Counted from the stretch's first letter, positions 45,592 to 58,618 are shown. The stretch: 64,000 nucleotides of DNA from Pseudomonas brassicacearum (GCF_009601685.2 NZ_CP045701.2:5084001-5148000), one strand, 5' to 3'. Made by a program: numbers and translations. The notes: a model not told the origin generated them from the letters alone.

Positions 45592-46062
45592 TCAAGCACG
45601 CCCAATGTCAGCAAACGCCGCCCCGGTATGCTCCTTCAAAACCGAAGGCGCCAACTCGACTTCCAACCCGCGCCGTCCGGCACTGACAAACATACTGGCG
45701 AGCGGCTGTGCGGAACTGTCGATAAAAGTGCGCAGGCGCTTCTTCTGCCCCAGCGGGCTGATCCCGCCAAGTAAATAACCGGTCGAACGCTGCGCGGCAG
45801 CTGGGTCGGCCATCTCGACCTTTTTCACCCCGGCGGCATGGGCCAGGCCTTTCAAGTCCAGGCTCCCGGCCACGGGCACCACCGCCACCAACAGTTCACC
45901 TTTTTCACTCGCCGCCAACAAGGTCTTGAACACCTGCGCCGGATCCAGCCCGAGCTTTTCCGCCGCTTCCAAACCGTAGGACGCGGCCTTGGGATCGTGT
46001 TCGTAACTGTGGATGCGATGTTCGGCGCGCACTTTCTTAAGCAGATCCAACGCGGGTGTCAT
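45592..46062 (-). CDS. ybaK: Cys-tRNA(Pro) deacylase YbaK/EbsC
   Basis: 156 residues: [20 protein letters not shown], the catalytic Lys in [20 protein letters not shown], and the family signature [18 protein letters not shown]. It hydrolyses Cys mischarged on tRNA-Pro. AGGAG lies ahead of the ATG. Upstream codons to 46086 are not part of the family. Confidence 0.93.
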   Translation of the reverse strand: MTPALDLLKKVRAEHRIHSYEHDPKAASYGLEAAEKLGLDPAQVFKTLLAASEKGELLVAVVPVAGSLDLKGLAHAAGVKKVEMADPAAAQRSTGYLLGGISPLGQKKRLRTFIDSSAQPLASMFVSAGRRGLEVELAPSVLKEHTGAAFADIGRA

Positions 46063-46385
46063 GACTGCTCCTGACAAGGAAATCAAAAAAAGAGTGGCCG
46101 AATTCTAAGCCATCGCCAGCGAAAAGGCTTGGGACGGCCCCGCGAGTACCGGTGATGCGTCGCCAGCAGAGGAGTCATTCACGCCACGAATAGTTGAAAT
46201 GTGACCGACGGTTCACTTTCGACCTTTGACATCAGCGTTTCTTGTCTATATTTTTTCGAAACTGAAAGTCATATCACATGTCTCAAGCAGCAACCCGAGA
46301 TCAGGATGGGGATCCTGCCTCGGTGAAGATCGCGCAATCGAGCTTTATCGAAAGCGCAGCAAAACAACAAAAAACCGAGGTTTGA
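46063..46385. other. Divergent ybaK-glpF control region
   Basis: 323 bases with no credible gene. It must hold the ybaK promoter and the glpFK promoter. TTTTTTCGAAACTGAAAG at about 46251 resembles half a GlpR site (TTCGAA core) but matches the full consensus poorly. No REP element is present. Confidence 0.5.
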
Positions 46386-47237
46386 ATGACAACTGCTTTA
46401 CAACAGCCGTCCCTGTCCAGCCAATGCCTGGCCGAATTCCTGGGCACTGCCCTACTGATTTTTTTCGGCACCGGTTGCGTCGCAGCGCTCAAGGTCGCGG
46501 GCGCCAGTTTCGGCTTGTGGGAAATCAGCCTCATCTGGGGCGTCGGCGTCAGCATGGCGATCTATCTGAGCGCAGGCATTTCCGGTGCCCATCTCAACCC
46601 CGCCGTCAGCATTGCCCTGTGCATTTTCACCGACTTCGAAAGGCGCAAACTGCCTCTCTATATAGTTTCCCAGGTGGCCGGTGCTTTCTGCGGTGCCCTC
46701 TTGGTCTACACGCTCTACAGCAATCTATTCTTCGATTTCGAACAGTCCCGGCACATGATTCGAGGCACCGAAGCGAGCCTCGAACTGGCCTCGGTGTTTT
46801 CCACCTACCCGCACGCAGCGCTGTCCACCGGCCAAGCCTTCCTTGTGGAGATGATCATCACGGCCATCCTGATGGGCGTGATCATGTCCCTGACCGATGA
46901 CAACAATGGCTTGCCCCGTGGCCCACTGGCACCATTGCTGATCGGCCTGTTGATTGCGGTGATCGGCAGTTCCATGGGGCCCCTGACGGGTTTTGCGATG
47001 AACCCGGCGCGAGACTTCGGTCCTAAACTGATGACTTTCTTCGCCGGCTGGGGTGAAATTTCCCTCACGGGTGGACGCGACATCCCGTACTTCCTGGTGC
47101 CGATTTTTGCGCCGATTGTGGGTGCGTGCCTGGGTGCTGCGGCCTATCGCGGCTTGATTGCCCGCCACCTGCCCAGCGCCATAACTGCTACAAAGGATGC
47201 AGAACCGGCCATTGACGGCAAGCCCAGAACATCCTGA
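46386..47237 (+). CDS. glpF: Glycerol uptake facilitator (aquaglyceroporin)
   Basis: 283 residues, six membrane helices and two half-helices with the NPA boxes SGAHLNPAVSIALC and GFAMNPARDFGPKL. The Arg and adjacent Asp after the second NPA (NPARD) mark a glycerol rather than water channel. It lets glycerol diffuse in for GlpK. First gene of glpFK, 93 bases before glpK. Confidence 0.96.
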   Translation: MTTALQQPSLSSQCLAEFLGTALLIFFGTGCVAALKVAGASFGLWEISLIWGVGVSMAIYLSAGISGAHLNPAVSIALCIFTDFERRKLPLYIVSQVAGAFCGALLVYTLYSNLFFDFEQSRHMIRGTEASLELASVFSTYPHAALSTGQAFLVEMIITAILMGVIMSLTDDNNGLPRGPLAPLLIGLLIAVIGSSMGPLTGFAMNPARDFGPKLMTFFAGWGEISLTGGRDIPYFLVPIFAPIVGACLGAAAYRGLIARHLPSAITATKDAEPAIDGKPRTS

Positions 47238-48836
<1,599 letters not shown>

Positions 48837-48921
48837 AGCCTGATAAGGTTCTGAAACTGGTCGGGAGTGGATTCCTGCGGCATCATGGGCAAATTTTGTA
48901 CGGCAGCCCAAAGGAAGCCCC

Positions 48922-49677
48922 ATGAATCTGCCTCCCCGCCAGCAACAAATCCTCGAACTGGTCCGCGAACGCGGCTATGTCAGCATCGAGGAAATGGCGC
49001 AGCTATTCGTCGTCACCCCGCAAACCATTCGCCGGGATATCAACCAACTGGCGGAAGTGAACCTGCTGCGTCGCTACCATGGCGGCGCCGCCTACGACTC
49101 AAGCGTGGAAAACACCGCCTACGCCATGCGCGCCGATCAGATGCGCGACGAGAAGCAACGCATCGCCGAAGCCATCGCCGCCCAGATCCCCGATCACGCC
49201 TCGCTGTTCATCAACATCGGCACCACCACCGAATCCATCGCCCGGGCGCTGCTCAATCACAACCATCTGAAGGTCATCACCAATAACCTGCACGTGGCTT
49301 CGATCCTCAGCGCCAAGGACGACTTCGAAGTTTTGATCGCCGGCGGCAATGTACGGCGTGACGGCGGCGTGGTGGGTCAGGCCAGCGTCGACTTCATCAA
49401 CCAGTTCAAGGTCGACTTCGCCCTGGTGGGCATCAGCGGGATCGATGAAGACGGCAGCCTGCTGGACTTCGACTACCAGGAAGTACGGGTTTCCCAAGCC
49501 ATCATCGCCAACGCCCGGCAAGTGCTATTGGCGGCGGACTCCAGCAAATTCGGGCGCAATGCCATGGTCCGCCTGGGCCCGATCAGCCTGATCGACTGCC
49601 TGGTAACCGACCAACAACCGGTGCCGGCCCTGGCGCAATTGCTGAGCCAGCACAAGATTCGGCTGGAGGTGGTCTGA
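48922..49677 (+). CDS. glpR: Glycerol-3-phosphate regulon repressor (DeoR family)
   Basis: 251 residues. DeoR helix-turn-helix ([40 protein letters not shown]) and a sugar-phosphate-binding domain ([38 protein letters not shown]). It represses glp genes until glycerol 3-phosphate is present. Two operator-like sites precede glpD. It lies between glpK and glpD as in PAO1. Confidence 0.95.
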   Translation: MNLPPRQQQILELVRERGYVSIEEMAQLFVVTPQTIRRDINQLAEVNLLRRYHGGAAYDSSVENTAYAMRADQMRDEKQRIAEAIAAQIPDHASLFINIGTTTESIARALLNHNHLKVITNNLHVASILSAKDDFEVLIAGGNVRRDGGVVGQASVDFINQFKVDFALVGISGIDEDGSLLDFDYQEVRVSQAIIANARQVLLAADSSKFGRNAMVRLGPISLIDCLVTDQQPVPALAQLLSQHKIRLEVV

Positions 49678-49707
49678 CGACCGCCTCAATACCTTGTGGC
49701 AAGGCTG

Positions 49708-49796
49708 CTGTGGGAGCATGGCTTGCCCGCGATGAAGGCAACACGGTTTCTCCATAGAACGAGACGCCTGTTTCGCGAGCAAGCTTTGCTCCCACA
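49708..49796. repeat. REP-A palindrome pair (REPIN)
   Basis: CTGTGGGAGCATGGCTTGCC-CGCGAT with the inverse TTCGCGAGCAAGCTTTGCTC-CCACA. It occupies the glpR side of the 315-base glpR-glpD gap. Confidence 0.83.
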
Positions 49797-49928
49797 AAAC
49801 CCTCTCGCCACAAAAGCGCGCCCTGACACCTTCTCCCGCCCTTCCATGTTCGAAAATTTTCCTTTCAGCTTCCCTTGATCAGTATTTTCAATCGAAGTTG
49901 ACTGGCTGTTGCCGTCTTTATGGGCTAG

Positions 49929-49968
49929 TATTTTCGCAAATGAACATTTATGTTCGATTTCAAATATT
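49929..49968 (+). promoter_or_regulatory. Two abutting GlpR operators of glpD
   Basis: Compared with the E. coli GlpR consensus WATGTTCGWTAWCGAACATW, 49929-49948 matches 16 of 20 positions and 49949-49968 matches 17 of 20. The sites are back to back, and together contain the perfect dyad GAACATTTATGTTC. They end 24 bases before the glpD ATG, suited to repression. Confidence 0.75.
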
Positions 49969-49992
49969 ACGAAAAGAGCCCGAGGCCAGCCG

Positions 49993-51531
49993 ATGCCCAC
50001 TTCTACCTTGCCTACGCCCCCTCTCGCCGAGGTTTACGACGTCGCCGTCATTGGTGGCGGTATCAACGGCGTGGGTATTGCCGCGGACGCTGCCGGTCGC
50101 GGTCTTTCGGTGTTCCTTTGTGAAAAGGACGACCTGGCCAGCCACACATCGTCGGCCAGCAGCAAGCTGATCCACGGTGGCCTGCGCTACCTCGAACATT
50201 ACGAATTCCGCCTGGTGCGCGAAGCGCTGGCCGAGCGCGAAGTGCTGCTGACCAAGGCCCCGCACATCGTCAAGCAAATGCGCTTCGTGCTGCCTCACCG
50301 CCCGCATCTGCGCCCGGCCTGGATGATCCGCGCCGGCCTGTTCCTCTACGATCACCTGGGTAAACGTGAACAGCTTGCCGGCTCCAAAAGCCTGAAGTTC
50401 GGTGCCGACAGCGCATTGAAAAGCGAGATCACCAAAGGTTTCGAATATTCCGACTGCTGGGTCGACGATGCGCGACTGGTGGTGCTCAACGCCATGGCCG
50501 CCCGGGAAAAAGGCGCGCATATCCACACCCGCACGCGTTGTGTGAACGCCCGTCGCAGCAAAGGCCTGTGGCACTTGCATCTGGAACGTGCCGACGGCAG
50601 CCTGTTTTCGATCCGCGCCAAGGCACTGGTCAACGCCGCCGGCCCGTGGGTCGCCAAGTTCATTCGCGATGACCTGAAGCTGGAATCGCCCTACGGCATC
50701 CGCCTGATCCAGGGCAGCCACCTGATCGTGCCGAAACTCTACGACGGCGAACATGCGCACATTCTGCAAAACGAAGACCAGCGCATCGTGTTCACCATTC
50801 CCTACCTGAACCAGTTCACCCTGATCGGCACGACTGACCGTGAATACACCGGCGACCCGGCCAAAGTGGCGATCACCGAAGGCGAAACCGATTACCTGTT
50901 GAAGGTGGTCAACGCCCACTTCAAGAAGCAGATCAGCCGCGACGATATCCTGCACAGCTATTCCGGTGTGCGTCCGCTGTGCAACGACGAATCCGACAAC
51001 CCATCGGCCGTGACCCGCGACTACACCCTGGCGCTGTCGGGTAGCGGTGAAGAAGCGCCATTGCTGTCGGTGTTCGGCGGCAAGCTGACCACCTACCGCA
51101 AACTGGCCGAATCGGCGATGGCGCAACTGGCCCCGTATTTCACCCAGATGCGTCCGAGCTGGACCGCCGTAGAGGCCCTCCCCGGCGGCGAAAACATGAC
51201 CACCCCGCAAGCGCTGTGCTCGGCGATCCGCGACAAGTTCGACTGGCTGCCAACCGATATCGCCCGTCGCTGGGCCACCACCTACGGCAGCCGTACCTGG
51301 CGCATGCTCGAAGGTGTACACAACCTGGGCGACCTGGGCGAGCACATCGGCGCCGGTCTCTATACCCGCGAAGTCGACTACCTGTGCAGCGACGAGTGGG
51401 CCGTCGATGCCCAGGACATCCTCTGGCGCCGCAGCAAGCTGGGCTTGTTCACCACCGCGCTCGAGCAGGAGAAGCTGCAGCAGTACCTGGACAAGGTCGA
51501 GCACAACCGCCGCAAGATCGAAGCGGCCTGA
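49993..51531 (+). CDS. glpD: Aerobic glycerol-3-phosphate dehydrogenase
   Basis: 512 residues. FAD-binding VYDVAVIGGGINGVGIAADA at the N-terminus, substrate-region SSASSKLIHGGLRYLEHYEF, and the C-terminal DAO_C domain. A membrane-associated flavoprotein that oxidises glycerol 3-phosphate to dihydroxyacetone phosphate and passes electrons to quinone. The Met giving MPTSTLPTPP is used; the frame upstream to 49909 covers the operators and is not coding. Confidence 0.97.
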   Translation: MPTSTLPTPPLAEVYDVAVIGGGINGVGIAADAAGRGLSVFLCEKDDLASHTSSASSKLIHGGLRYLEHYEFRLVREALAEREVLLTKAPHIVKQMRFVLPHRPHLRPAWMIRAGLFLYDHLGKREQLAGSKSLKFGADSALKSEITKGFEYSDCWVDDARLVVLNAMAAREKGAHIHTRTRCVNARRSKGLWHLHLERADGSLFSIRAKALVNAAGPWVAKFIRDDLKLESPYGIRLIQGSHLIVPKLYDGEHAHILQNEDQRIVFTIPYLNQFTLIGTTDREYTGDPAKVAITEGETDYLLKVVNAHFKKQISRDDILHSYSGVRPLCNDESDNPSAVTRDYTLALSGSGEEAPLLSVFGGKLTTYRKLAESAMAQLAPYFTQMRPSWTAVEALPGGENMTTPQALCSAIRDKFDWLPTDIARRWATTYGSRTWRMLEGVHNLGDLGEHIGAGLYTREVDYLCSDEWAVDAQDILWRRSKLGLFTTALEQEKLQQYLDKVEHNRRKIEAA

Positions 51532-51550
51532 ATAATAGCCCGCTAAACCC

Positions 51551-51585
51551 AAAGCCCCTGAATCCTGCGATTCAGGGGCTTTTTT
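51551..51585 (+). terminator. glpD terminator
   Basis: AAAGCCCCTGAATC / GATTCAGGGGCTTTTTT stem around CTGC, 20 bases past the glpD stop. Confidence 0.92.
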
Positions 51586-51609
51586 GCATTCTGGACTCTA
51601 CCGATACCC

Positions 51610-51699
51610 CTGTGGGAGCAAGCTTGCTCGCGATGAGGCCAGCACATTCAACATCTATGTGACTGCCCCACCGCTATCGCGAGCGAGCTCGCTCCCACA
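51610..51699. repeat. REP-A palindrome pair (REPIN)
   Basis: CTGTGGGAGCAAGCTTGCTC-GCGATGAGG with the inverse TATCGCGAGCGAGCTCGCTC-CCACAA. It lies in the 446-base glpD-aatJ gap, which also holds the glpD terminator, AauR-type sites and a sigma-54 promoter. Confidence 0.85.
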
Positions 51700-51723
51700 A
51701 TGGATCAAGGCAGGCTCAAGGCA

Positions 51724-51768
51724 TTCGGTTTTCCGAACAAGACCCACCAGTCAGTTCGGTCAACCGGA
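51724..51768 (+). promoter_or_regulatory. Two AauR-type activator sites upstream of aatJ
   Basis: TTCGG-TTTT-CCGAA (51724-51737) is a perfect match to the AauR motif TTCGG-N4-CCGAA described for P. putida; TTCGG-TCAA-CCGGA (51755-51768) has one mismatch. They are 31 bases apart, three helical turns, and about 80-120 bases before the sigma-54 promoter, typical for an enhancer. Confidence 0.8.
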
Positions 51769-51845
51769 TAAAACGGGTCTCATAAAACCTGAAACAGAAC
51801 ATTAATTACCTTTTAAATCAGTCTGTTATACGACTTCAACTGGCT

Positions 51846-51861
51846 TGGCACGACTCCTGCT
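51846..51861 (+). promoter_or_regulatory. Sigma-54 promoter of aatJQMP
   Basis: TGGCACG-ACTC-CTGCT matches the -24/-12 consensus TGGCACG-N4-TTGCW with one mismatch and correct spacing. Expected start of transcription near 51873, about 105 bases before the aatJ ATG. Confidence 0.8.
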
Positions 51862-51977
51862 CTACACTCCTGGAGACGAATGTCTGTAGCCAACACAACA
51901 GGAGCTGCCAGGCACTTCGAAGTACTCAGGGCCGACGAACCGGCCGAAATAAAAAAAACAATGTCGAGGAAATATAG

Positions 51978-52892
51978 ATGCGCATCGTTCCCCATCTCCT
52001 GGGCGCAGCCATTGCTGCGGCTCTGATCAGCACTCCGGTTTTCGCGGCCGAACTGACCGGCACACTGAAAAAGATCAAAGAGTCCGGCGTTATCACGCTT
52101 GGGCATCGCGACGCTTCCATTCCGTTTTCCTACATCGCGGACGCTTCCGGCAAGCCAGTCGGCTACTCTCACGACATCCAGATGAAAGTCGTCGAAGCGA
52201 TCAAGAAAGACCTGGACCTGCCGAACCTGCAAGTCAAATACAACCTGGTCACTTCGCAAACCCGTATCCCGCTGGTACAGAACGGCACCGTGGACCTGGA
52301 ATGCGGCTCCACCACTAACAACGTCGAGCGTCAGCAGCAGGTTGACTTCTCCGTTGGCATTTTCGAGATCGGCACCCGGCTGCTGTCCAAGAAAGATTCC
52401 AAGTACAAGGATTTCGACGACCTCAAGGGCAAGAACGTCGTGACCACCGCCGGCACCACGTCCGAGCGCATCCTCAAGTCCATGAACGCCGACAAGCAGA
52501 TGGGCATGAATGTCATCTCCGCCAAGGACCACGGCGAATCCTTCCAGATGCTGGAATCAGGTCGTGCCGTCGCCTTCATGATGGACGACGCCCTGCTGGC
52601 TGGCGAAGCCGCCAAGGCCAAGAAGGCCGATGACTGGGCCGTGACCGGTACCCCACAGTCCTACGAAATCTATGGCTGCATGATGCGCAAGGGCGACGAG
52701 CCGTTCAAAAAGGCTGTCGATGACGCCATCAAGGCCACCTACGCGTCGGGCGAGATCAACAAGATCTACGAAAAATGGTTCATGCAACCCATCCCGCCAA
52801 AAGGCCTGAACCTGAACTTCCCGATGAGCGACGAACTCAAGGCACTGATCGCCAAGCCGACCGACAAAGCGGCTGACGACAAGAAATCCTGA
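51978..52892 (+). CDS. aatJ: Glutamate/aspartate ABC transporter substrate-binding protein
   Basis: 304 residues. Signal peptide (MRIVPHLLGAAIAAALISTP) and a type II periplasmic amino acid-binding fold: GTLKKIKESGVITLGHRDAS, IPFSYIADASGKPVGYSHDI, VQNGTVDLECGSTTNNVERQ and CMMRKGDEPFKKAVDDAI. The DLECGSTTNN block is typical of GltI-type glutamate/aspartate binders. GAGGAAATATAG precedes the ATG. First gene of aatJQMP, driven by sigma-54 and AauR. Confidence 0.95.
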   Translation: MRIVPHLLGAAIAAALISTPVFAAELTGTLKKIKESGVITLGHRDASIPFSYIADASGKPVGYSHDIQMKVVEAIKKDLDLPNLQVKYNLVTSQTRIPLVQNGTVDLECGSTTNNVERQQQVDFSVGIFEIGTRLLSKKDSKYKDFDDLKGKNVVTTAGTTSERILKSMNADKQMGMNVISAKDHGESFQMLESGRAVAFMMDDALLAGEAAKAKKADDWAVTGTPQSYEIYGCMMRKGDEPFKKAVDDAIKATYASGEINKIYEKWFMQPIPPKGLNLNFPMSDELKALIAKPTDKAADDKKS

Positions 52893-52911
52893 TTTCTGAC
52901 TAACCTTATCT

Positions 52912-52938
52912 CCTGAAGGGGCCCGGCCCTTTCAGGGG
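52912..52938 (+). terminator. Intercistronic hairpin between aatJ and aatQ
   Basis: CCTGAAGGGGCC / GGCCCTTTCAGG stem, with no T-tract, 20 bases after aatJ. It probably shields aatJ mRNA from 3' decay or causes partial termination, giving more binding protein than permease. The remaining 140 bases before aatQ show no gene. Confidence 0.65.
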
Positions 52939-53082
52939 ATGGTCACTCCCTGCTGGCAAATCTGGAAACACTCGAACCGGTGGCTGTCGAGCCGATCGCG
53001 TGTGCCTGGCCTTCAAGCCGGGCGGGAACGGAGTTTCCCCAGGCGGGCATTTGTACATCGATCGATCTGAGGGGAGACCCTA

Positions 53083-53829
53083 ATGAATTACAACTGGGAC
53101 TGGGGCGTGTTCTTCAAGTCCACCGGCATCGGCAGCGAGATTTATCTCGACTGGTACGTGGCCGGCCTGGGCTGGACCATCGCCATCGCCGTCGTCGCCT
53201 GGATCATTGCCCTGCTGCTGGGCTCGATTCTGGGTGTGATGCGCACCGTGCCTAACCGGCTGGTGTCGGGCATCGCCACCTGCTACGTGGAGCTTTTCCG
53301 TAACGTGCCGTTGCTGGTCCAGCTGTTCATCTGGTACTTCCTGGTGCCGGACCTGCTGCCCGCCGATCTGCAGGAGTGGTACAAGCAGGACCTGAACCCG
53401 ACCACCTCCGCTTACCTGAGCGTCGTCGTGTGCCTGGGGCTGTTTACCGCCGCCCGGGTCTGTGAACAGGTGCGCACGGGTATCCAGGCGCTGCCGCGCG
53501 GCCAGGAATCCGCCGCCCGTGCCATGGGCTTCAAGCTGCCGCAGATCTACTGGAACGTGCTGCTGCCCCAGGCCTACCGGATCATCATTCCGCCGCTTAC
53601 CTCGGAATTCCTCAACGTCTTCAAGAACTCCTCCGTGGCCTCGCTGATCGGCCTGATGGAACTGCTCGCGCAGACCAAGCAGACCGCCGAGTTCTCCGCC
53701 AACCTGTTCGAAGCCTTTACCCTGGCGACGCTGATCTATTTCACCTTGAACATGAGCCTGATGCTGCTCATGCGCATGATCGAGAAGAAAGTCGCGGTGC
53801 CCGGCCTGATCTCCGTGGGGGGTAAATAA
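53083..53829 (+). CDS. aatQ: Glutamate/aspartate ABC transporter permease AatQ (GltJ-like)
   Basis: 248 residues, His/Glu/Gln/Arg/opine permease family (HisMQ). NYNWDWGVFFKSTGIGSEIY is the GltJ start; membrane helices follow, and the EAA loop is EQVRTGIQALPRGQESAARA with MGFKLPQIYWNVLLPQAYRI. The stop overlaps aatM by one base. Confidence 0.94.
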   Translation: MNYNWDWGVFFKSTGIGSEIYLDWYVAGLGWTIAIAVVAWIIALLLGSILGVMRTVPNRLVSGIATCYVELFRNVPLLVQLFIWYFLVPDLLPADLQEWYKQDLNPTTSAYLSVVVCLGLFTAARVCEQVRTGIQALPRGQESAARAMGFKLPQIYWNVLLPQAYRIIIPPLTSEFLNVFKNSSVASLIGLMELLAQTKQTAEFSANLFEAFTLATLIYFTLNMSLMLLMRMIEKKVAVPGLISVGGK

Positions 53830-54500
53830 TGGAATTCGACTTCACTGGCATCATCCCGGCCATTCCCGGCTTGTGGAACGGCATGGTGATGACCCTCAAG
53901 CTGATGGCCATGGGTGTCGTCGGCGGGATCATCCTGGGGACGATCCTGGCGCTGATGCGCCTGTCCCACAACAAGCTGGTCTCCAATATCGCTGGCGCCT
54001 ACGTCAACTATTTCCGCTCGATCCCGTTGCTGCTGGTGATCACCTGGTTCTACCTGGCGGTGCCGTTCGTGCTGCGCTGGATCACCGGCGAGGACACGCC
54101 GATCGGTGCGTTCGGCTCCTGCGTCGTGGCGTTCATGATGTTCGAGGCGGCGTACTTCTGCGAGATCGTGCGGGCTGGCGTGCAGTCGATCCCCAAGGGC
54201 CAGATGGGTGCCGCCCAGGCGCTGGGGATGAATTATGGCCAGGTCATGCGCCTGATCATCCTGCCCCAGGCATTCCGCAAGATGACCCCGCTGCTGCTGC
54301 AACAAAGCATCATCCTGTTTCAGGACACCTCGCTGGTCTACACGGTCGGCCTGGTGGACTTCCTCAATGCTTCGCGGGCCAATGGCGACATCATCGGCCG
54401 CTCCAATGAGTTCCTGATCATCGCAGGTCTCGTGTACTTCACAATCAGCTTTGCCGCCTCGCTGCTGGTCAAGCGTCTGCAAAAAAGGTTCGCCGTATGA
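53829..54500 (+). CDS. aatM: Glutamate/aspartate ABC transporter permease AatM (GltK-like)
   Basis: 223 residues of the same permease family: [23 protein letters not shown] loop [40 protein letters not shown]. It pairs with AatQ to form the channel. Overlaps aatP by four bases (ATGA). Confidence 0.94.
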   Translation: MEFDFTGIIPAIPGLWNGMVMTLKLMAMGVVGGIILGTILALMRLSHNKLVSNIAGAYVNYFRSIPLLLVITWFYLAVPFVLRWITGEDTPIGAFGSCVVAFMMFEAAYFCEIVRAGVQSIPKGQMGAAQALGMNYGQVMRLIILPQAFRKMTPLLLQQSIILFQDTSLVYTVGLVDFLNASRANGDIIGRSNEFLIIAGLVYFTISFAASLLVKRLQKRFAV

Positions 54501-55231
54501 TCTCTATCAAGAACATCAACAAGTGGTATGGGGACTTCCAGGTACTGACCAATTGCAGCACCGAGGTCAGCAAGGGTGAGGTGGTGGTGGTGTGCGGGCC
54601 GTCCGGTTCGGGCAAGTCCACGCTGATCAAGTGCGTGAACGCCCTGGAACCGTTCCAGAAAGGCGACATCGTGGTCGATGGCACGTCCATCGCCGACCCG
54701 AAGACCAACCTGCCGAAACTGCGTTCGCGCGTGGGCATGGTGTTCCAGCATTTCGAACTGTTCCCGCACCTGACCATCACCGAGAACCTGACCATCGCGC
54801 AGATCAAGGTACTGGGCCGCAGCAAGGAAGAGGCAACCAAAAAAGGCCTGCAACTGCTTGAGCGGGTCGGCCTCTCGGCCCACGCCCACAAGCACCCGGG
54901 CCAGCTCTCCGGCGGCCAGCAGCAGCGCGTGGCGATTGCCCGTGCCCTGGCGATGGACCCGGTGGTGATGCTGTTCGACGAACCGACCTCGGCCCTTGAC
55001 CCGGAAATGGTCAACGAAGTGCTCGACGTGATGGTGCAACTGGCCCACGAAGGCATGACCATGATGTGCGTGACCCACGAAATGGGCTTCGCCCGCAAAG
55101 TGGCGAACCGGGTGATCTTCATGGACCAGGGCCAGATCATCGAAGACTGCAAGAAAGAAGAGTTCTTCGGCGACATCAGCGCCCGCTCCGAACGCGCGCA
55201 GCATTTCCTTGAGAAAATCCTGCAGCACTAA
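54497..55231 (+). CDS. aatP: Glutamate/aspartate ABC transporter ATPase AatP (GltL-like)
   Basis: 244 residues. Walker [22 protein letters not shown]-loop [13 protein letters not shown], signature [15 protein letters not shown], Walker [16 protein letters not shown] and His in [11 protein letters not shown]. Energises acidic amino acid uptake. Last gene of the transport operon; in PAO1 ggt and ansB follow at this place, but here a REP and then aauS follow. Confidence 0.95.
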   Translation: MISIKNINKWYGDFQVLTNCSTEVSKGEVVVVCGPSGSGKSTLIKCVNALEPFQKGDIVVDGTSIADPKTNLPKLRSRVGMVFQHFELFPHLTITENLTIAQIKVLGRSKEEATKKGLQLLERVGLSAHAHKHPGQLSGGQQQRVAIARALAMDPVVMLFDEPTSALDPEMVNEVLDVMVQLAHEGMTMMCVTHEMGFARKVANRVIFMDQGQIIEDCKKEEFFGDISARSERAQHFLEKILQH

Positions 55232-55247
55232 ACAACACCGCTCCCCA

Positions 55248-55337
55248 CTGTGGGAGCGAGCTTGCTCGCGATAGCGGACTGCCAGTTACATCATTGTCGA
55301 GTGATCAGCAGTCATCGCGAGCAAGCTCGCTCCCACA
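55248..55337. repeat. REP-A palindrome pair (REPIN)
   Basis: CTGTGGGAGCGAGCTTGCTC-GCGATAGCGG with the inverse CATCGCGAGCAAGCTCGCTC-CCACA, filling the aatP-aauS gap. Confidence 0.85.
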
Positions 55338-55391
55338 AGGGAGAAGTGTTGGCTTGTCGATTTGTGTTGTGGTTGACCCAAGGCTTCTGTG

Positions 55392-57289
55392 ATGAAATGC
55401 GACCCCACCCTTTATCGCGCCGCGCCGCCATCACTCGCCGTGAAACCCCGCCTGATCCGTCATCTGTTCCTGCCGCCACTGATCATCGCCCTGATGATCG
55501 GCCTGGGTTATCTCGGCTTCTGGATCAGCGAGCACTACGGCGTTCGCGGCCTCGCCGAGAATGGCGAGCGCCAGTTGGAGCTGCACGCCCGTGCGGTCGA
55601 AAGCGAGATCAGCAAGTACACCTACCTGCCCAGCCTGCTGGAGCTTGAATCCAGCGTCTCGCAACTGCTCGACGACCCGACGCCCGAGCATCGCAGGGTC
55701 GTCAATGAATACCTCGAAGGCCTGAACCGCCGCAGCCGCAGCCGAGCCATCTACGTGATGGACACCACCGGCCGGGTGATGGCCACCAGCAACTGGCGCG
55801 ACGTCGACAGTTACCTGGGTGAGGACCTGTCCTTCCGTGCCTATTTCCAGAGCGCCGTACGCGGCCAGCCGGGGCGTTTCTACGGCATCGGCAGCACCAA
55901 TGGCGAACCCGGCTACTACCTGGCCCATGGCCTGGAACAACAAGGCAAGATCATCGGCGTCGCCGTGGTCAAGGTGCGCCTCGAAGCCATGGAGGAACGC
56001 TGGCAGCGAGCGCGACTGGAGGCGTTCGTCAGTGATGAGAACGGCATCATCATCCTGTCCAGCGACCCGGCGCGCCGTCTCAAGTCGGTGCGGCCCCTGA
56101 GTGACGAAACCAAGGAACGCCTGGCCCGCAGCCTGCAGTATTACTGGTTTCCACTGAACGAACTGGTGCCCCTGGCCCGCGAACGCCTGGCCGAAGGCAT
56201 GGAGAAGCTGACGTTCCCGGCCAACAGCGAACTGGTGTCCGACGAGCGCGCCATCAGCTACTTGTCGCAGACCCGCCCCTTGAGCGATACGCCGTGGAAC
56301 TTCACCCTGCTGACGCCACTTGAAGACCTGCGTCGCCAGGCGATCAACCAAGGCATCCTGGTGGCCGTGGCCTTCGCCCTGGTGGCGTTCCTGTTGATCG
56401 CCTGGAACGAACGGCGCAAGGTCATCGCCACCCGCCTCGCCGCCCGGGAAGCCTTGCAGCAAGCCAACAACCAGCTCGAGCGTCGGATTACCGAACGCAC
56501 CACCGACCTGCGCGCCAGCAACGAACGACTCAAGGGCCAGATCCGCGAACGGCGCCAGGCCGAAGAGACCTTGCGCCGGGCCCAGGACGAACTGGTGCAG
56601 GCCGGGAAACTGGCGGCCATCGGTCAGATGTCCACCAGCATCGCCCATGAACTCAACCAGCCGCTGGCGGCGCTGCGCACCTTGTCCGGCAACACCGTGC
56701 GCTTCTTGGAGCGCGGCCAGTTGGACATCGCCAGCACCAACCTCAAGACCATCAACGAATTGATCGACCGCATGGGCCGGATCACCGCCAGCCTGCGCGC
56801 CTTCGCCCGGCGCGGGGACGACCAGGGCCGGGCAAGCCTGGGCAAGGCCGTCGAGGCGGCGCTGCAACTGCTGGGTGGGCGCCTGGAAAACCTGCATATC
56901 CAGATCCATAGCAGTTTCGATGACGTCCAACTGCAAATCGACCAGACTCGCCTGGAGCAGATCCTGGTGAACCTGATCGGCAATGCGCTGGACGCCATGC
57001 AGACGCAATCCGAACCGAAACTGTGGCTCGAAGGCCAGGCGGTCGATGGCAAATACCGCCTGCGGGTGCGGGACAATGGCCACGGCATTGATCCAGAGGC
57101 CCGCAAGCATTTGTTCGAACCGTTCTTCACCACCAAACCTGGCGAACAAGGCCTGGGCCTGGGCCTGACGCTCTCGGCGAGCCTGGCCGCCGCCGCTGGC
57201 GGGCACCTGGGTGTCGAGTACCCGCTTGAGCGTGGCACCACGTTTGTCCTCAATTTACCGTTGGTCAGCCTTTCACCTGCCGAGCCGCT

Positions 57290-57293
<4 letters not shown>
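55392..57293 (+). CDS. aauS: AauS sensor histidine kinase for acidic amino acids
   Basis: 633 residues, DctB-like. A membrane helix (FLPPLIIALMIGLGYLGFW), a roughly 260-residue periplasmic double-Cache sensor (RRSRSRAIYVMDTTGRVMAT; FYGIGSTNGEPGYYLAHGLE), a second helix (GILVAVAFALVAFLLIAW), then a coiled coil and the kinase. The H box is IGQMSTSIAHELNQPLAALR, with N box LVNLIGNALDAMQ and G boxes RDNGHGID and GLGLGLTLS. It overlaps aauR by four bases. The close linkage to aatJQMP identifies glutamate/aspartate as the likely signal. Confidence 0.9.

Positions 57294-58618
<1,325 letters not shown>

Noticed and set aside
46226..46900. Frame overlapping the glpF start in another register
   Set aside because: Shadow of glpF; the Arg/His-rich product has no family similarity.
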